This document shows positions 36,362 to 44,817 of a DNA stretch of 64,000 bases, in pieces (position 1 is the stretch's first letter; every line of letters begins with the position of its first letter). The stretch comes from Desulfobacter postgatei 2ac9. GTDB lineage: Bacteria; Desulfobacterota; Desulfobacteria; Desulfobacterales; Desulfobacteraceae. The stretch spans positions 924,792 to 988,791 of the forward strand of contig NZ_CM001488.1 in the NCBI RefSeq assembly GCF_000233695.2, in the 5' to 3' direction. The notes beneath the pieces are model-generated. The model was not told where the DNA came from and made no database searches. It saw only the letters and a program-made list of their open reading frames with translations. The translations under genes were made by a program, and so were the position numbers.

Positions 36362-36937
36362 TTATTCCCTCCCCCGTTGTAATTATCTTCACAATAATAT
36401 AGCCAGCAGGACAGTAGTTCAACCATAATTGATTTTTGAAGTCAGGGCCATCTCGGGTTTCATCTCTTCTTCCCCAAATTTTTTTGTCAATAGTCCGGCT
36501 ATAAACTAAAAATTTGTTCTTAAAAATTTCTAAATACTTCAAGGTTGCCGAGTCTCTAAAGCGCGGCAGCGACTGAAAGTGACATAGGATGATTTCTGCC
36601 ACGAGTCGGCCGATCCCACCTATAAATCGGTCACGGGAGCTGATCCTCTTTTACTGCGACCACCGGTTGTTTATCTCTGAAAAAAACAGTTCGGCTCCAA
36701 AAGAAAAAATTCTGATGGAGCCCTGCCACTGCCGGCAAATGTGGGTTTCAATTCAAAAACAGAAAAAAAAGTACAAAAAGCCCGGCAAATCTCCTGTGTG
36801 TAAAGATGGTAGGATAGTTGCGGCTGCCTTTTGGATTGAATCTTAACCCATTTTTACAGACGTCATGAGGATTTCTGCTTCAAGGTATCAAGATTGCCTC
36901 TGTAGTAGACTGCCGCTTTGCCCAGACATTTGTTGTC
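36362..36937. other. Intergenic region between DUF2058 gene and alpha/beta hydrolase
   Basis: 576 bases with little visible content: AT-rich promoter-like sequence near the DUF2058 start, one doubtful small frame (36589-36846) and a further 91 bases with no recognisable motif. No hairpin with a T-run was seen. Confidence 0.4.
36589..36846 (+). CDS. Doubtful 85-residue small protein with Cys/His pairs
   Basis: The frame contains FYCDHR, EPCHCRQMW and a later PVC, a pattern that could be a small zinc-binding fold, plus a Lys-rich middle. No convincing ribosome-binding site and no family recognised. It may be a decayed or chance frame. Confidence 0.25.
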   Translation: MISATSRPIPPINRSRELILFYCDHRLFISEKNSSAPKEKILMEPCHCRQMWVSIQKQKKKYKKPGKSPVCKDGRIVAAAFWIES

Positions 36938-37720
36938 TCATAAGAAATCAAGTAGCGCAGCATTAAATGCTTCCGATTGCTCAATGTTTGCCATATGACC
37001 GGCAGCGGACAACATGCAAAGTTGCGCGCCGGGAATCCGCTCGGCCAAATCCGTTGATTTTTCCGGCGGAATCGCCTTATCCTCGCGGGCGCCGATGACC
37101 AATACCGGGATACTCAGCTGAGGCAGCAACGACGATGAATCGCCCCGATCCCGAATCGACTCTAACCCCAAAACCAGACCGGAGGCAGAGGTCGCCGCCA
37201 TCCAGCCGCGCACCTCCTCTACCAACTCAGGATGGGCAGCAACAGTCCCGTCCGCGAAAAGAAGCGGGGTAAAAGCATTTGACACCGCTTCCGGCCGACC
37301 TGCTTTAATCTCGGCGATCAGATGGTTGCGCTTGCCCCGGGCGGTTTCATCGTCCGCGTCAGCACGGGTGACGATAAAACAGGCAGCGGAAAATCGTTGA
37401 GGATAACGGGCCAGTAAGTTGAGCATCACATACCCGCCCATAGACATGCCGCCGACCACGGCTTTTTCGATACCGAGATAATCCAGCAGCGCGATCAGAT
37501 CATCGGCCAACAGATCCGTCGAACCGACCTGGGTGCCCGACTCACTCTCCCCGAACCCCCTCAGGTCGGGAGTGACAGCCCGGAAACCGGCTGCGGCCAA
37601 AGCCTTCGCCTGGGGGCGCCACATTTGACGGCAAAGAGGAAATCCGTGAATCAACAATACTGCGGGACCTTCCCCTGCTTCATCATAAGCTAATTTAATA
37701 CCGTTAAGCTCCGTTTGCAT
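36938..37720 (-). CDS. Alpha/beta-fold hydrolase
   Basis: 260 residues with the complete hydrolase set: oxyanion segment LIHGFPL (23-29), nucleophile S93 in GGMSMGG, an acidic residue in GAREDKAIPPE and the catalytic His in AAGHMANIEQ near 241. It resembles 3-oxoadipate enol-lactonase and general esterase branches, with no context to fix a substrate. GGGAGG precedes the ATG. By eye its codons are more GC-rich than its neighbours, which may indicate later acquisition. Confidence 0.85.
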   Translation of the reverse strand: MQTELNGIKLAYDEAGEGPAVLLIHGFPLCRQMWRPQAKALAAAGFRAVTPDLRGFGESESGTQVGSTDLLADDLIALLDYLGIEKAVVGGMSMGGYVMLNLLARYPQRFSAACFIVTRADADDETARGKRNHLIAEIKAGRPEAVSNAFTPLLFADGTVAAHPELVEEVRGWMAATSASGLVLGLESIRDRGDSSSLLPQLSIPVLVIGAREDKAIPPEKSTDLAERIPGAQLCMLSAAGHMANIEQSEAFNAALLDFL

Positions 37721-37875
37721 ATAACCTCCCGAATAAGATTAAGATCAACAAGCATATCAGTTTTCTTCAGAACCATCATAACAGCTCCCTCTCCGCACAA
37801 CAAGCCTTCAAAAAAAAGACGGTTTTTATTTAAACAAGATCGTATGGTATAAATTGATTATTCTGATCATGTGAA

Positions 37876-37903
37876 TTGATTTTTTTGCCATAGGATTTAT
37901 ATT
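37876..37903 (+). promoter_or_regulatory. Candidate promoter of htpX
   Basis: TTGATT (37876-37881), 16-base spacer, TATATT (37898-37903), 71 bases before the htpX start. Moderate match to the sigma-70 consensus; no sigma-32-type element was evident. Confidence 0.4.
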
Positions 37904-37973
37904 CTTTTCACGTATTGGCAAAGACGCATTTCAAGTGAATAGAACAAAACAAATATGAGTGTGGAGGAAAAAT

Positions 37974-38924
37974 ATGGCAAATCACTTTAAGACCGGCATG
38001 CTGCTGATCATGATGACCGGTTTGTTTCTGGTGCTCGGATATCTTTTGGCAGGACAGACCGGCATGTTTATTGCCCTGATTTTTGCCGGCGCCATGAATG
38101 TTTTTAGTTATTGGTATTCCGACAAGGTGGTTTTAAAAATGTACCGGGCTCAGCCCCTGGAGCGCTCCCAGGCCCCGGGTCTGTTTGATACCGTGGCCCG
38201 TCTTGCCCGTCAGGCGGGTTTGCCCATGCCCAAGATTTATCTTATTCCCGAATCAGCGCCCAATGCTTTTGCCACGGGCCGGAACCCGGAACACGCTGTT
38301 GTCGCCGTGACCCAGGGGCTGATGAACATGATGAATCAGGATGAGCTTGAAGGGGTGCTGGCCCATGAGCTGGGCCATGTAAAAAACCGCGACATCCTTA
38401 TTTCTACAATTGTGGCTACCCTGGCCGGAGCCATCATGTGGATTGCCTCGATTGCCAGGTTTTCAGCTTTTTTCGGCGGCAGAGATGATGACGAGGGCGG
38501 CCTTGGAATTATTGGCGTGCTTGTGGTCTCCATGGTGGCCCCCATTGCCGCAATGATCGTTCAGATGGCCGTGTCCAGATCCAGGGAATACCTGGCAGAT
38601 GCAACGGCCGCAAGTATTACCGGAAATCCCCATGGCCTGGCATCAGCGTTGTCAAAGCTGGGGGGCTTCAGCCGCAGCCGGACTCAGGTTGATGCCAGCC
38701 CCGCAACCGCGCATATGTTTATTGTCAATCCCTTGACCGGAAAGCAGATGATGAATCTGTTCTCCACCCATCCGCCTATTGAAGACCGTGTGGCCCGGCT
38801 CGTGGGATCGCAACCCCGGGGCCGGAATTTTTCCGGCAATTTCCGTCAGGAAGACAACAATACCCATTCTTCCGGCACAACCATGGAGGACCGGAGTCGA
38901 TCATTCTGGGACAACATGTCCTGA
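37974..38924 (+). CDS. htpX: HtpX-type membrane zinc metalloprotease
   Basis: M48 peptidase in membrane-protein quality control. Two N-terminal helices (about 9-50) are followed by the zinc site HELGH at 131-135, a second hydrophobic pair (about 145-205) and the third ligand region SREYLADATA. The ATG at 37974 follows GGAGGA and gives the usual N-terminus; an in-frame start 15 bases upstream has none. The last 30 residues are a hydrophilic tail (DNNTHSSGT) beyond the usual HtpX end. Its 3' end overlaps a decayed thioesterase frame on the opposite strand. Confidence 0.92.
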   Translation: MANHFKTGMLLIMMTGLFLVLGYLLAGQTGMFIALIFAGAMNVFSYWYSDKVVLKMYRAQPLERSQAPGLFDTVARLARQAGLPMPKIYLIPESAPNAFATGRNPEHAVVAVTQGLMNMMNQDELEGVLAHELGHVKNRDILISTIVATLAGAIMWIASIARFSAFFGGRDDDEGGLGIIGVLVVSMVAPIAAMIVQMAVSRSREYLADATAASITGNPHGLASALSKLGGFSRSRTQVDASPATAHMFIVNPLTGKQMMNLFSTHPPIEDRVARLVGSQPRGRNFSGNFRQEDNNTHSSGTTMEDRSRSFWDNMS

Positions 38925-39078
38925 TAAAAAGGAGCATCATGTGCTTCTACATTAAAGACCAGTTTTTTCCCTTTGACCTTCCGTTAATTCAACGGTAACG
39001 GTGATTTTCAGGCCCGGGGGCGTTGCCGCTTCATGGCTGACGTCACTGTGTATACCCACGGTCTGCTCCTGGGGGAGT
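38901..39078 (-). pseudogene. Frameshifted remnant of an FlK-like thioesterase
   Basis: The opposite strand reads QTVGIHSDVSHEAATPPG then KITVTVELTE, the core of fluoroacetyl-CoA-thioesterase-like hot-dog proteins (pattern TVG-H---SH-AATP-G, then ELTE). After this the frame breaks near 38977; dropping one base restores VKGKKLVFNVEAHD, the next conserved strand. An in-frame stop at 39079-39081 cuts the 5' side and the frame ends inside htpX. Only about 55 of some 130 residues remain, so this is a decayed gene. Confidence 0.65.
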
Positions 39079-39105
39079 CATTTTGTTCTTCCCCTTCCGA
39101 ATCCC

Positions 39106-39573
39106 TTAAGACGGGGCGATTTTAAAAAATTTGGAATCCGAGTGAAGCATGATATGCGTTTCAGTGGCCTCTACCCCCTCAATATTGCTCAACCCCTCTT
39201 CAAATATAAAAACATTGAGTTCCTTGATTGAATCGGCCAGTACCTCAACAAAAATATCATATTTCCCTGTGGAGACCCATACGGCGTTGACATTGGAGAG
39301 GGCCATGATTTCCTTAACGGCCTTGGCATGGTGGCTGCGCTTGATGTTGATGCCGAGAATGGCCGCCACTTTATTGGACATGGCAAAGGGGTTGACCCGG
39401 GCTTCAAGCTTGAGAATGCCCTGCTGGATCAGTCGGTTGACGCGGTTGCTCACTGTGCCTTCGGCCACACCCAGGTCTTTAGCAATACTTTTATATGATT
39501 TGCGGGCATCTTCCTGAAGTGCCAGTATAATCTGAATTTCAAGTTCATCCAGGCTCCCGTCTACCAATGTCAT
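39106..39573 (-). CDS. Lrp/AsnC-family transcriptional regulator
   Basis: 155 residues. The N-terminal winged helix (LDELEIQIILALQEDARKS then AEGTVSNRVNRLI) is followed by the RAM ligand-binding domain (about 70-150) with VWVSTGKYDIFVEV. The start at 39573 has GAAGGAG 10 bases upstream; the in-frame ATG at 39630 gives an atypical N-terminus. It lies divergent from the glycogen phosphorylase operon, so control of that operon is possible. Effector unknown. Confidence 0.88.
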   Translation of the reverse strand: MTLVDGSLDELEIQIILALQEDARKSYKSIAKDLGVAEGTVSNRVNRLIQQGILKLEARVNPFAMSNKVAAILGINIKRSHHAKAVKEIMALSNVNAVWVSTGKYDIFVEVLADSIKELNVFIFEEGLSNIEGVEATETHIMLHSDSKFFKIAPS

Positions 39574-39761
39574 GATATTGTCGCTCCTTCGCAGCATGTT
39601 GATGAATCCGTATCTATATAATAGAAACATTGGCCGTGATCAAGGCGCTTGTTTCCCATTCACTGCCGGATTTGATGTAAGATGAAAATGCAGCAATGGT
39701 TTAATTAAGCGCCCAGAATTTAAAAAGTAAAAGGATCAACTCAGGATTTAAATACAAACTG

Positions 39762-39790
39762 TTGACACTGCGATTTTAAAAAATTAGAAT
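39762..39790 (+). promoter_or_regulatory. Strong sigma-70-type promoter of the CBM48-phosphorylase operon
   Basis: TTGACA (39762-39767), 17-base spacer, TAGAAT (39785-39790), 59 bases before the CBM48 gene start. It lies within the divergent gap shared with the AsnC-family regulator. Confidence 0.65.
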
Positions 39791-39849
39791 AAATACGTTA
39801 TCTTAGCTTTCAATGTGATATGTCATCTAAAATCATTTCGGAGGTTGTC

Positions 39850-40155
39850 ATGTTTACAAAACAGTATCTTAAAACCAAAGATGTGTGCAGAGTCAGATTT
39901 AAAGTACGGAAAAAAGTGATTGGAACGGCAGAAACGGTGAATCTGGTTGGTGATTTCAACAATTGGGATGAAAAGGCCGGGGCCATGAAAAAACTCAAAA
40001 ACGGTGATTTTTCTACGGTACTTGACCTTGAGCCGGAACGTTCCTACCAATTCCGTTATCTGGTGGATGATACCCGCTGGATCAATGATGAAAGCGCGGA
40101 TATTTATCTGCCGTCTCCCTTTCATGGAGAAGACAACTCAGTTATCACGATATAG
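39850..40155 (+). CDS. Free-standing glycogen-binding (CBM48) domain protein
   Basis: 101 residues that are essentially one CBM48/AMPK-beta-like domain: VRFKVRKKV, then NLVGDFNNWD with the conserved glucan-binding Trp, and the YQFRYLVDD strand. Such domains normally sit at the N-terminus of branching or debranching enzymes; here it is alone, 48 bases before the phosphorylase gene. GGAGG before the ATG at 39850 fixes the start. It probably targets the phosphorylase or another enzyme to glycogen, which is inferred from position. Confidence 0.85.
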   Translation: MFTKQYLKTKDVCRVRFKVRKKVIGTAETVNLVGDFNNWDEKAGAMKKLKNGDFSTVLDLEPERSYQFRYLVDDTRWINDESADIYLPSPFHGEDNSVITI

Positions 40156-40202
40156 GTTTATCTGGCAATTAACGGCCTCAGGGCCCAGTATGGAGTCAGC
40201 GC

Positions 40203-42641
40203 ATGTCATATTTTGATTTTTCAAATTTTGAGACCTCCTTTAATAATTACATTAAGTACATTCTGGGCAAGCAATTTGAGCATGCTTCAAAAAATGATCA
40301 GTTGAACGCCGTTTCCTATGCCGTTGGCAAGTACCTTATCGATATCAGTTATGATACGCAGAAGCGTTACCAGGAAAATGATGTCAAACGCCTGCATTAC
40401 CTCTCTCTAGAATTTCTTATCGGCAGGCTTTTAAACAACAATCTGTTAAACTTAGGCATTTATAAGCGATGTAAAAGATTTCTTGAAACAAAGGGCATTG
40501 ACCTTGATCTTTTGGTGGAGGAAGAACGGGACCCGGCTCTGGGAAATGGCGGCCTTGGGCGTCTGGCTGCTTGTTTTCTTGATTCTTTGGCCTGCCTGAA
40601 TATGCCGGGATTTGGTTACGGGATCAACTATGATTACGGCTTGTTCAAACAAGTGATTGTTAACGGATACCAGAAGGAAAAACCCGATTACTGGCCCAAC
40701 CGTAGGTCGCCCTGGCTGATTCGCAGAACAGAAGAGCGATATATGGTCCCCATTTACGGCCGGGTAGAGGGCAGTGTGGACAGAGACGGGGAATATAATC
40801 CCACATGGACGAACTGGTCCCTGCTTATTGGTCGCCCCCATGATATTCTGGTTGCCGGTTTCGAAGGCCGTACCGTTAATTATTTGCGGCTGTTCACGGC
40901 TGAGGCGTCCGAGGATTTTGATATCGATATTTTCAATGACGGGGACTATTTTAAAGCCGTGGGCCGGAAAATTAAATCCGAGACCATTTCCAAAATTCTT
41001 TATCCGTCGGATTCCAAAGAGGTGGGAAAAGAACTTAGGCTGGTCCAGGAGTATTTTCTTGTGGCCTGCTCCTTAAAGGATATTATCCGCAAGTATGAAA
41101 TGGACCATCACACCTTTGACCATTTTCATAATAAAGTGGCCATTCAACTCAACGATACCCATCCGGCTCTGGCGGTGGCCGAATTGATGCGTATCCTGGT
41201 GGATGAAAAAGGCATACAATGGGAAACGGCCTGGGAGATCACTAAAAAAACCCTTGGGTATACCAACCACACCCTGCTGCCCGAAGCCCTGGAAACCTGG
41301 CCGGTGACTATCCTGGAGCGGGTGGTGCCCCGGCATATGCAGCTGATCTATGAAATCAACCAGCGCTTCCTGGAATATTTGACCGTGCGTGATCCTGATA
41401 TCACTATTGAAAGCATTGCAAAGATGTCCATCATCCAGGAAGGCCCTGTCAAGCAGGTTCGCATGGCGAATCTTGCCATTATCGGCAGCCATTCGATAAA
41501 TGGAGTGGCAAGGGTTCACTCCGATCTGGTCAAAACACAACTTGTTCCCGAATTTTACAGGTTGTGGCCGGAAAGATTCAACAATAAGACCAACGGGGTC
41601 TCTCCCAGGCGGTGGATCGCAGCCTGCAACCCCGGCCTTGCAGATTTTATCACCGAAGCCATCGGCCGCCGTTGGGTAGGGGACTTGTCGCGGATTTGGG
41701 AATTGGAAACCTTTGAAAATGATCCGGGATTCCTGGACCGGCTGGGTGAGATCAAGCTGGCCAACAAAGAGGCTTTGGCCACGTTAATTCGTAAAAAATT
41801 GTTCCTGAACGTGGATCCCCAATCCATTTTTGACATTCACGCCAAGCGGATTCATGAATACAAGCGCCAGCTGCTCAATGTGATTCATATCATTCATCTG
41901 TATCTTTCCATCAAGGAGGACGGTAAGGATATCGGGCATCCCCGGACCTTTATTTTTTCCGGTAAAGCAGCTCCTGGTTACCACTTTGCCAAACTGATCA
42001 TCAAACTGATCCATTCGGTTGCCAACGTGATAAATAAGGACCCGGATATCCATGACATGATCAAGGTAGCCTTTCTGCCGGACTACCGGGTAACCCTGGC
42101 TGAAAGGATTATTCCGGCGGCAGACGTCAGCGAACAGATCTCCACCGCCGGCATGGAAGCCTCGGGAACGGGAAACATGAAATTTGCCATGAACGGTGCA
42201 TTGACCATCGGGACCCTGGATGGGGCCAATATAGAGATTGCAGAACAGGTGGGGGGTGAGAATATCTATATTTTTGGCCTCACCGTAGACGAAGTGGAGG
42301 CATTTCGGCCAAATTATGAGCCCAAAACCTTTTACGATGAGGACCCGGACCTGAAACGGGTTCTCAAGGCGATTTATTCCAATCTGTTCTGTTCCGACGA
42401 ACCCGGTATCTTCAAACCTGTTTTCAGCCAGCTCATGGGCAATGGGGAACATTATCTTCACCTGGCGGATTTCAGGTCCTATGTTGCAACCCAACTCAAG
42501 ATAGGGAACGATTATAAAGACCGTGCCAAATGGCTCTCCATGTCTTTGAAAAATATTGCTCGCACCGGGATGTTTTCCAGTGATCGGGCTATTCAGGAAT
42601 ATGCGGACGGGATCTGGGGGATTCGTTCTTTTCGGGGGTAG
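40203..42641 (+). CDS. glgP: Glycogen/alpha-glucan phosphorylase
   Basis: Phosphorolysis of alpha-1,4-glucan ends to glucose 1-phosphate. 812 residues, full length. The PLP lysine is K660 in GTGNMKFAMNG; YLSLEFLIGR and ERDPALGNGGLGRLAACF near the N-terminus and KRIHEYKRQLLN are family hallmarks. GGAG precedes the ATG. It probably shares a transcript with the CBM48 gene. The inverted repeat at 42677-42734 may end it. Confidence 0.96.
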   Translation: MSYFDFSNFETSFNNYIKYILGKQFEHASKNDQLNAVSYAVGKYLIDISYDTQKRYQENDVKRLHYLSLEFLIGRLLNNNLLNLGIYKRCKRFLETKGIDLDLLVEEERDPALGNGGLGRLAACFLDSLACLNMPGFGYGINYDYGLFKQVIVNGYQKEKPDYWPNRRSPWLIRRTEERYMVPIYGRVEGSVDRDGEYNPTWTNWSLLIGRPHDILVAGFEGRTVNYLRLFTAEASEDFDIDIFNDGDYFKAVGRKIKSETISKILYPSDSKEVGKELRLVQEYFLVACSLKDIIRKYEMDHHTFDHFHNKVAIQLNDTHPALAVAELMRILVDEKGIQWETAWEITKKTLGYTNHTLLPEALETWPVTILERVVPRHMQLIYEINQRFLEYLTVRDPDITIESIAKMSIIQEGPVKQVRMANLAIIGSHSINGVARVHSDLVKTQLVPEFYRLWPERFNNKTNGVSPRRWIAACNPGLADFITEAIGRRWVGDLSRIWELETFENDPGFLDRLGEIKLANKEALATLIRKKLFLNVDPQSIFDIHAKRIHEYKRQLLNVIHIIHLYLSIKEDGKDIGHPRTFIFSGKAAPGYHFAKLIIKLIHSVANVINKDPDIHDMIKVAFLPDYRVTLAERIIPAADVSEQISTAGMEASGTGNMKFAMNGALTIGTLDGANIEIAEQVGGENIYIFGLTVDEVEAFRPNYEPKTFYDEDPDLKRVLKAIYSNLFCSDEPGIFKPVFSQLMGNGEHYLHLADFRSYVATQLKIGNDYKDRAKWLSMSLKNIARTGMFSSDRAIQEYADGIWGIRSFRG

Positions 42642-42644
42642 AGC

Positions 42645-42670
42645 TTGGACGTAAAGTCACCCATCTGCGG
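42645..42670. repeat. Copy 1 of a dispersed 26-base intergenic motif
   Basis: This stretch, with the core CCCATCTGCGG, matches 22 of 26 bases of 54705-54730. Both copies are in short intergenic gaps just after or near a gene end. It could be the end of a small repeat family; with only two copies in the window this is weak. Confidence 0.3.
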
Positions 42671-42676
42671 TTGTTT

Positions 42677-42734
42677 TTTACCACGAAGTTCACGAAGATA
42701 TTATAGCGCAAAACGTCCTGTTCTTCGTGGTAAA
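42677..42734. terminator. Inverted repeat between convergent phosphorylase and branching-enzyme genes
   Basis: Arms TTTACCACGAAG (42677-42688) and CTTCGTGGTAAA (42723-42734) enclose a 34-base loop containing another CACGAAG copy. Position between convergent genes fits a bidirectional terminator, though the loop is long and no T-run follows. Confidence 0.45.
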
Positions 42735-42747
42735 TTAAAAGATGGGG

Positions 42748-44817
42748 TTAAACCCGGGCCAGGACCAGGGCGCAGCGACTGGGCAGGTAAAGGCTCAGGG
42801 CATGGCGGTTTTCAATCAGATCTCCTATGGGGCTGGTAAAATGCACCTGGTCCGGATTCAGACGTCCCAATCCGCCGAACCGGGATTCATCCGTGTCCAG
42901 GCGCATTTCATATTTGCCTGCCGGCGCATGAATCAGGTAGTCGGAAAAAGAGTGTTCCGGGTGGAAATTGAACACAAAAATAAGCTTGGACCGCTCAAAT
43001 GCCAGAATTTTGTCATCTTCGTGGATATGCAAAAGCGTTGGGTAATCCCATGCAAACAATTGCGTTTGTTTTGCCAGACCAATCATCTGTTTGTCAAATG
43101 CGAACAGGTCCGGGAAATAGAGATTTTTGTCATACTTCAGGGACCACAAGCGTCTGGCGTGGTGGTAGGAATATCCATTGGCAGGCGATGGGAAATCAAT
43201 CCATTCCGGATGCCCGAACTCATTGCCCATGAAATTGAGATACCCTTTGTGGGCACAGGCCAGGGTGACAAGGCGTATCATCTTGTGAAGGGCTACGGCC
43301 CGACGTGTGGTGATGTTTGTGTTGGACTTTTCCATGGATGTATAGATTTCTGCGCCCATCAGGCGCATCATCACGGTCTGATCCCCCACCAGGGCCTGGT
43401 CATGACACTCCACATAACTGATTGTGCGCTCCTCATCCCTGTGCCGGGTCAGTTCATACCACAAACCTCCCATGTGCCACGCTTCATCTCGAACTTCCTT
43501 GAGCAGTTTGATCCAGTAATCAGGGACCCCCATGGAAAACCTGAAATCAAAGCCTGTACCGCATAAGGTTGCCGGCGCAGCAAGCCCGGGATATCCGCTC
43601 ACATCTTCTGCAATGGTTACCGCACCTGGATGGATTTCATGCACCAGGTCACTGGCTGCATAAAGATAACTTAAGGCATCTTCATCCACATCATCGCCAA
43701 AATAATCCTGGTACCCTGTAAAGGCACGTCCTAATCCGTGATCGGCAAACAGCATGGAGGTTATGCCGTCAAACCGGAATCCATCCACCCGGAACTGTTC
43801 AAGAAAATACCTTAGATTTGAGAGCAGAAAAATTAGTACCTCTTGTTTGCCATAGTCAAAACACCGGGAATCCCAGAGTGTATGTTCCCCTCTGTGATTG
43901 TCGTGGAAAAATTGGTACAGGGAACCGTCAAAACGTGAAAGACCCTCCACCTCATTTTTTACGCTGTGGGAGTGTACAATATCCATGAGTACACGGATGC
44001 CGGCCTGATGTGCCGTGTCGACCAGATACCTGAAATCATCCGGGGTGCCGAACCGGGAGGAGGGGGCAAAAAAAGAGGACACATGATACCCAAAGGAGCC
44101 ATAATAGGGGTGCTCCTGAATCGCCATCATCTGCAGGGTATTGTATCCTGCATCAATGACCTTGGGCAGGATGTAATCGGCAAATTCCCGCCAGGTACCG
44201 ACCCTGCCTTCCTCTAAGGCCATGCCTGCATGGGCTTCATAGATCAAAAGAGGAGCTGTGGACAACTTGGGGTTTTCTGACTGCCACCGGTATGGCTGGT
44301 CCGGTGCCCATACCTGGGCATTAAAAATATAGGTGGTATCGTCCTGAATGACCCGGGTGGCTGCCGTGGGGATACGGTCGCCCTCGCCGCCGTCCCACAC
44401 CACCTTGAGCCGGTAAAGTTGTTCATGGCAAAAAAATGAATTAGGGAACCGGGCCTCAAATATGCCTTTGGGGTCCGGTCCTTTCACTTCCCAGGCCGAA
44501 TGTTTTTCCCAGTTATTGGCCGGCGTGAGGATAAACATGGCGGTTGCATTGGGTGCCCATTCCCTGAACACCCAGCCTTTTTTATCCCTGTGCAGGCCGA
44601 AAATTTCATGGTAGTTGGCTATTTTAGCCCAGGGGTTTTTGTTTTTAAGTTTTTCTGCCGCTGCCAGGGCTTTTTCAAACCGTGACCGGATAATGGGTTT
44701 AAAAGGTGACAGATACGGATCATTTGTCCATGAAGGATCAGACCAGAAAAGGTCTTTGGAGCATTTTTTCATATAGTTTAATATAGCTTTCAGCGCATCG
44801 GCTGTGGTTGAATTCAA
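42748..44817 (-). CDS. 1,4-alpha-glucan branching enzyme, eukaryote-like GH13 type
   Basis: Makes alpha-1,6 branches in glycogen. About 690 residues with a CBM48-like N-terminal region (FREWAPNATAM), then the GH13 barrel: MDIVHSHSV, nucleophile Asp in VDGFRFDGI, acid Glu in IAEDVSG, and the third carboxylate region ECHDQALVGDQ. The match is to the eukaryotic-type branching enzymes (HSVKN, SYVECHDQ) rather than classical E. coli GlgB. The 44817 start is a TTG and overlaps glycogen synthase by 80 bases; an ATG at 44772 is an alternative, and neither has a clear ribosome-binding site. Confidence 0.9.
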   Translation of the reverse strand: MNSTTADALKAILNYMKKCSKDLFWSDPSWTNDPYLSPFKPIIRSRFEKALAAAEKLKNKNPWAKIANYHEIFGLHRDKKGWVFREWAPNATAMFILTPANNWEKHSAWEVKGPDPKGIFEARFPNSFFCHEQLYRLKVVWDGGEGDRIPTAATRVIQDDTTYIFNAQVWAPDQPYRWQSENPKLSTAPLLIYEAHAGMALEEGRVGTWREFADYILPKVIDAGYNTLQMMAIQEHPYYGSFGYHVSSFFAPSSRFGTPDDFRYLVDTAHQAGIRVLMDIVHSHSVKNEVEGLSRFDGSLYQFFHDNHRGEHTLWDSRCFDYGKQEVLIFLLSNLRYFLEQFRVDGFRFDGITSMLFADHGLGRAFTGYQDYFGDDVDEDALSYLYAASDLVHEIHPGAVTIAEDVSGYPGLAAPATLCGTGFDFRFSMGVPDYWIKLLKEVRDEAWHMGGLWYELTRHRDEERTISYVECHDQALVGDQTVMMRLMGAEIYTSMEKSNTNITTRRAVALHKMIRLVTLACAHKGYLNFMGNEFGHPEWIDFPSPANGYSYHHARRLWSLKYDKNLYFPDLFAFDKQMIGLAKQTQLFAWDYPTLLHIHEDDKILAFERSKLIFVFNFHPEHSFSDYLIHAPAGKYEMRLDTDESRFGGLGRLNPDQVHFTSPIGDLIENRHALSLYLPSRCALVLARV

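Noticed and set aside
38939-38998. A 19-residue frame starting ATG after AAAAGGAG, just past htpX
   Set aside because: The same bases, read on the minus strand, fit the decayed thioesterase much better; the apparent ribosome-binding site is probably chance.
39032-39125. A 30-residue forward frame reading MADVTVYTHGLLLGE
   Set aside because: It is opposite the thioesterase remnant and the AsnC gene end, with no ribosome-binding site and no family resemblance.
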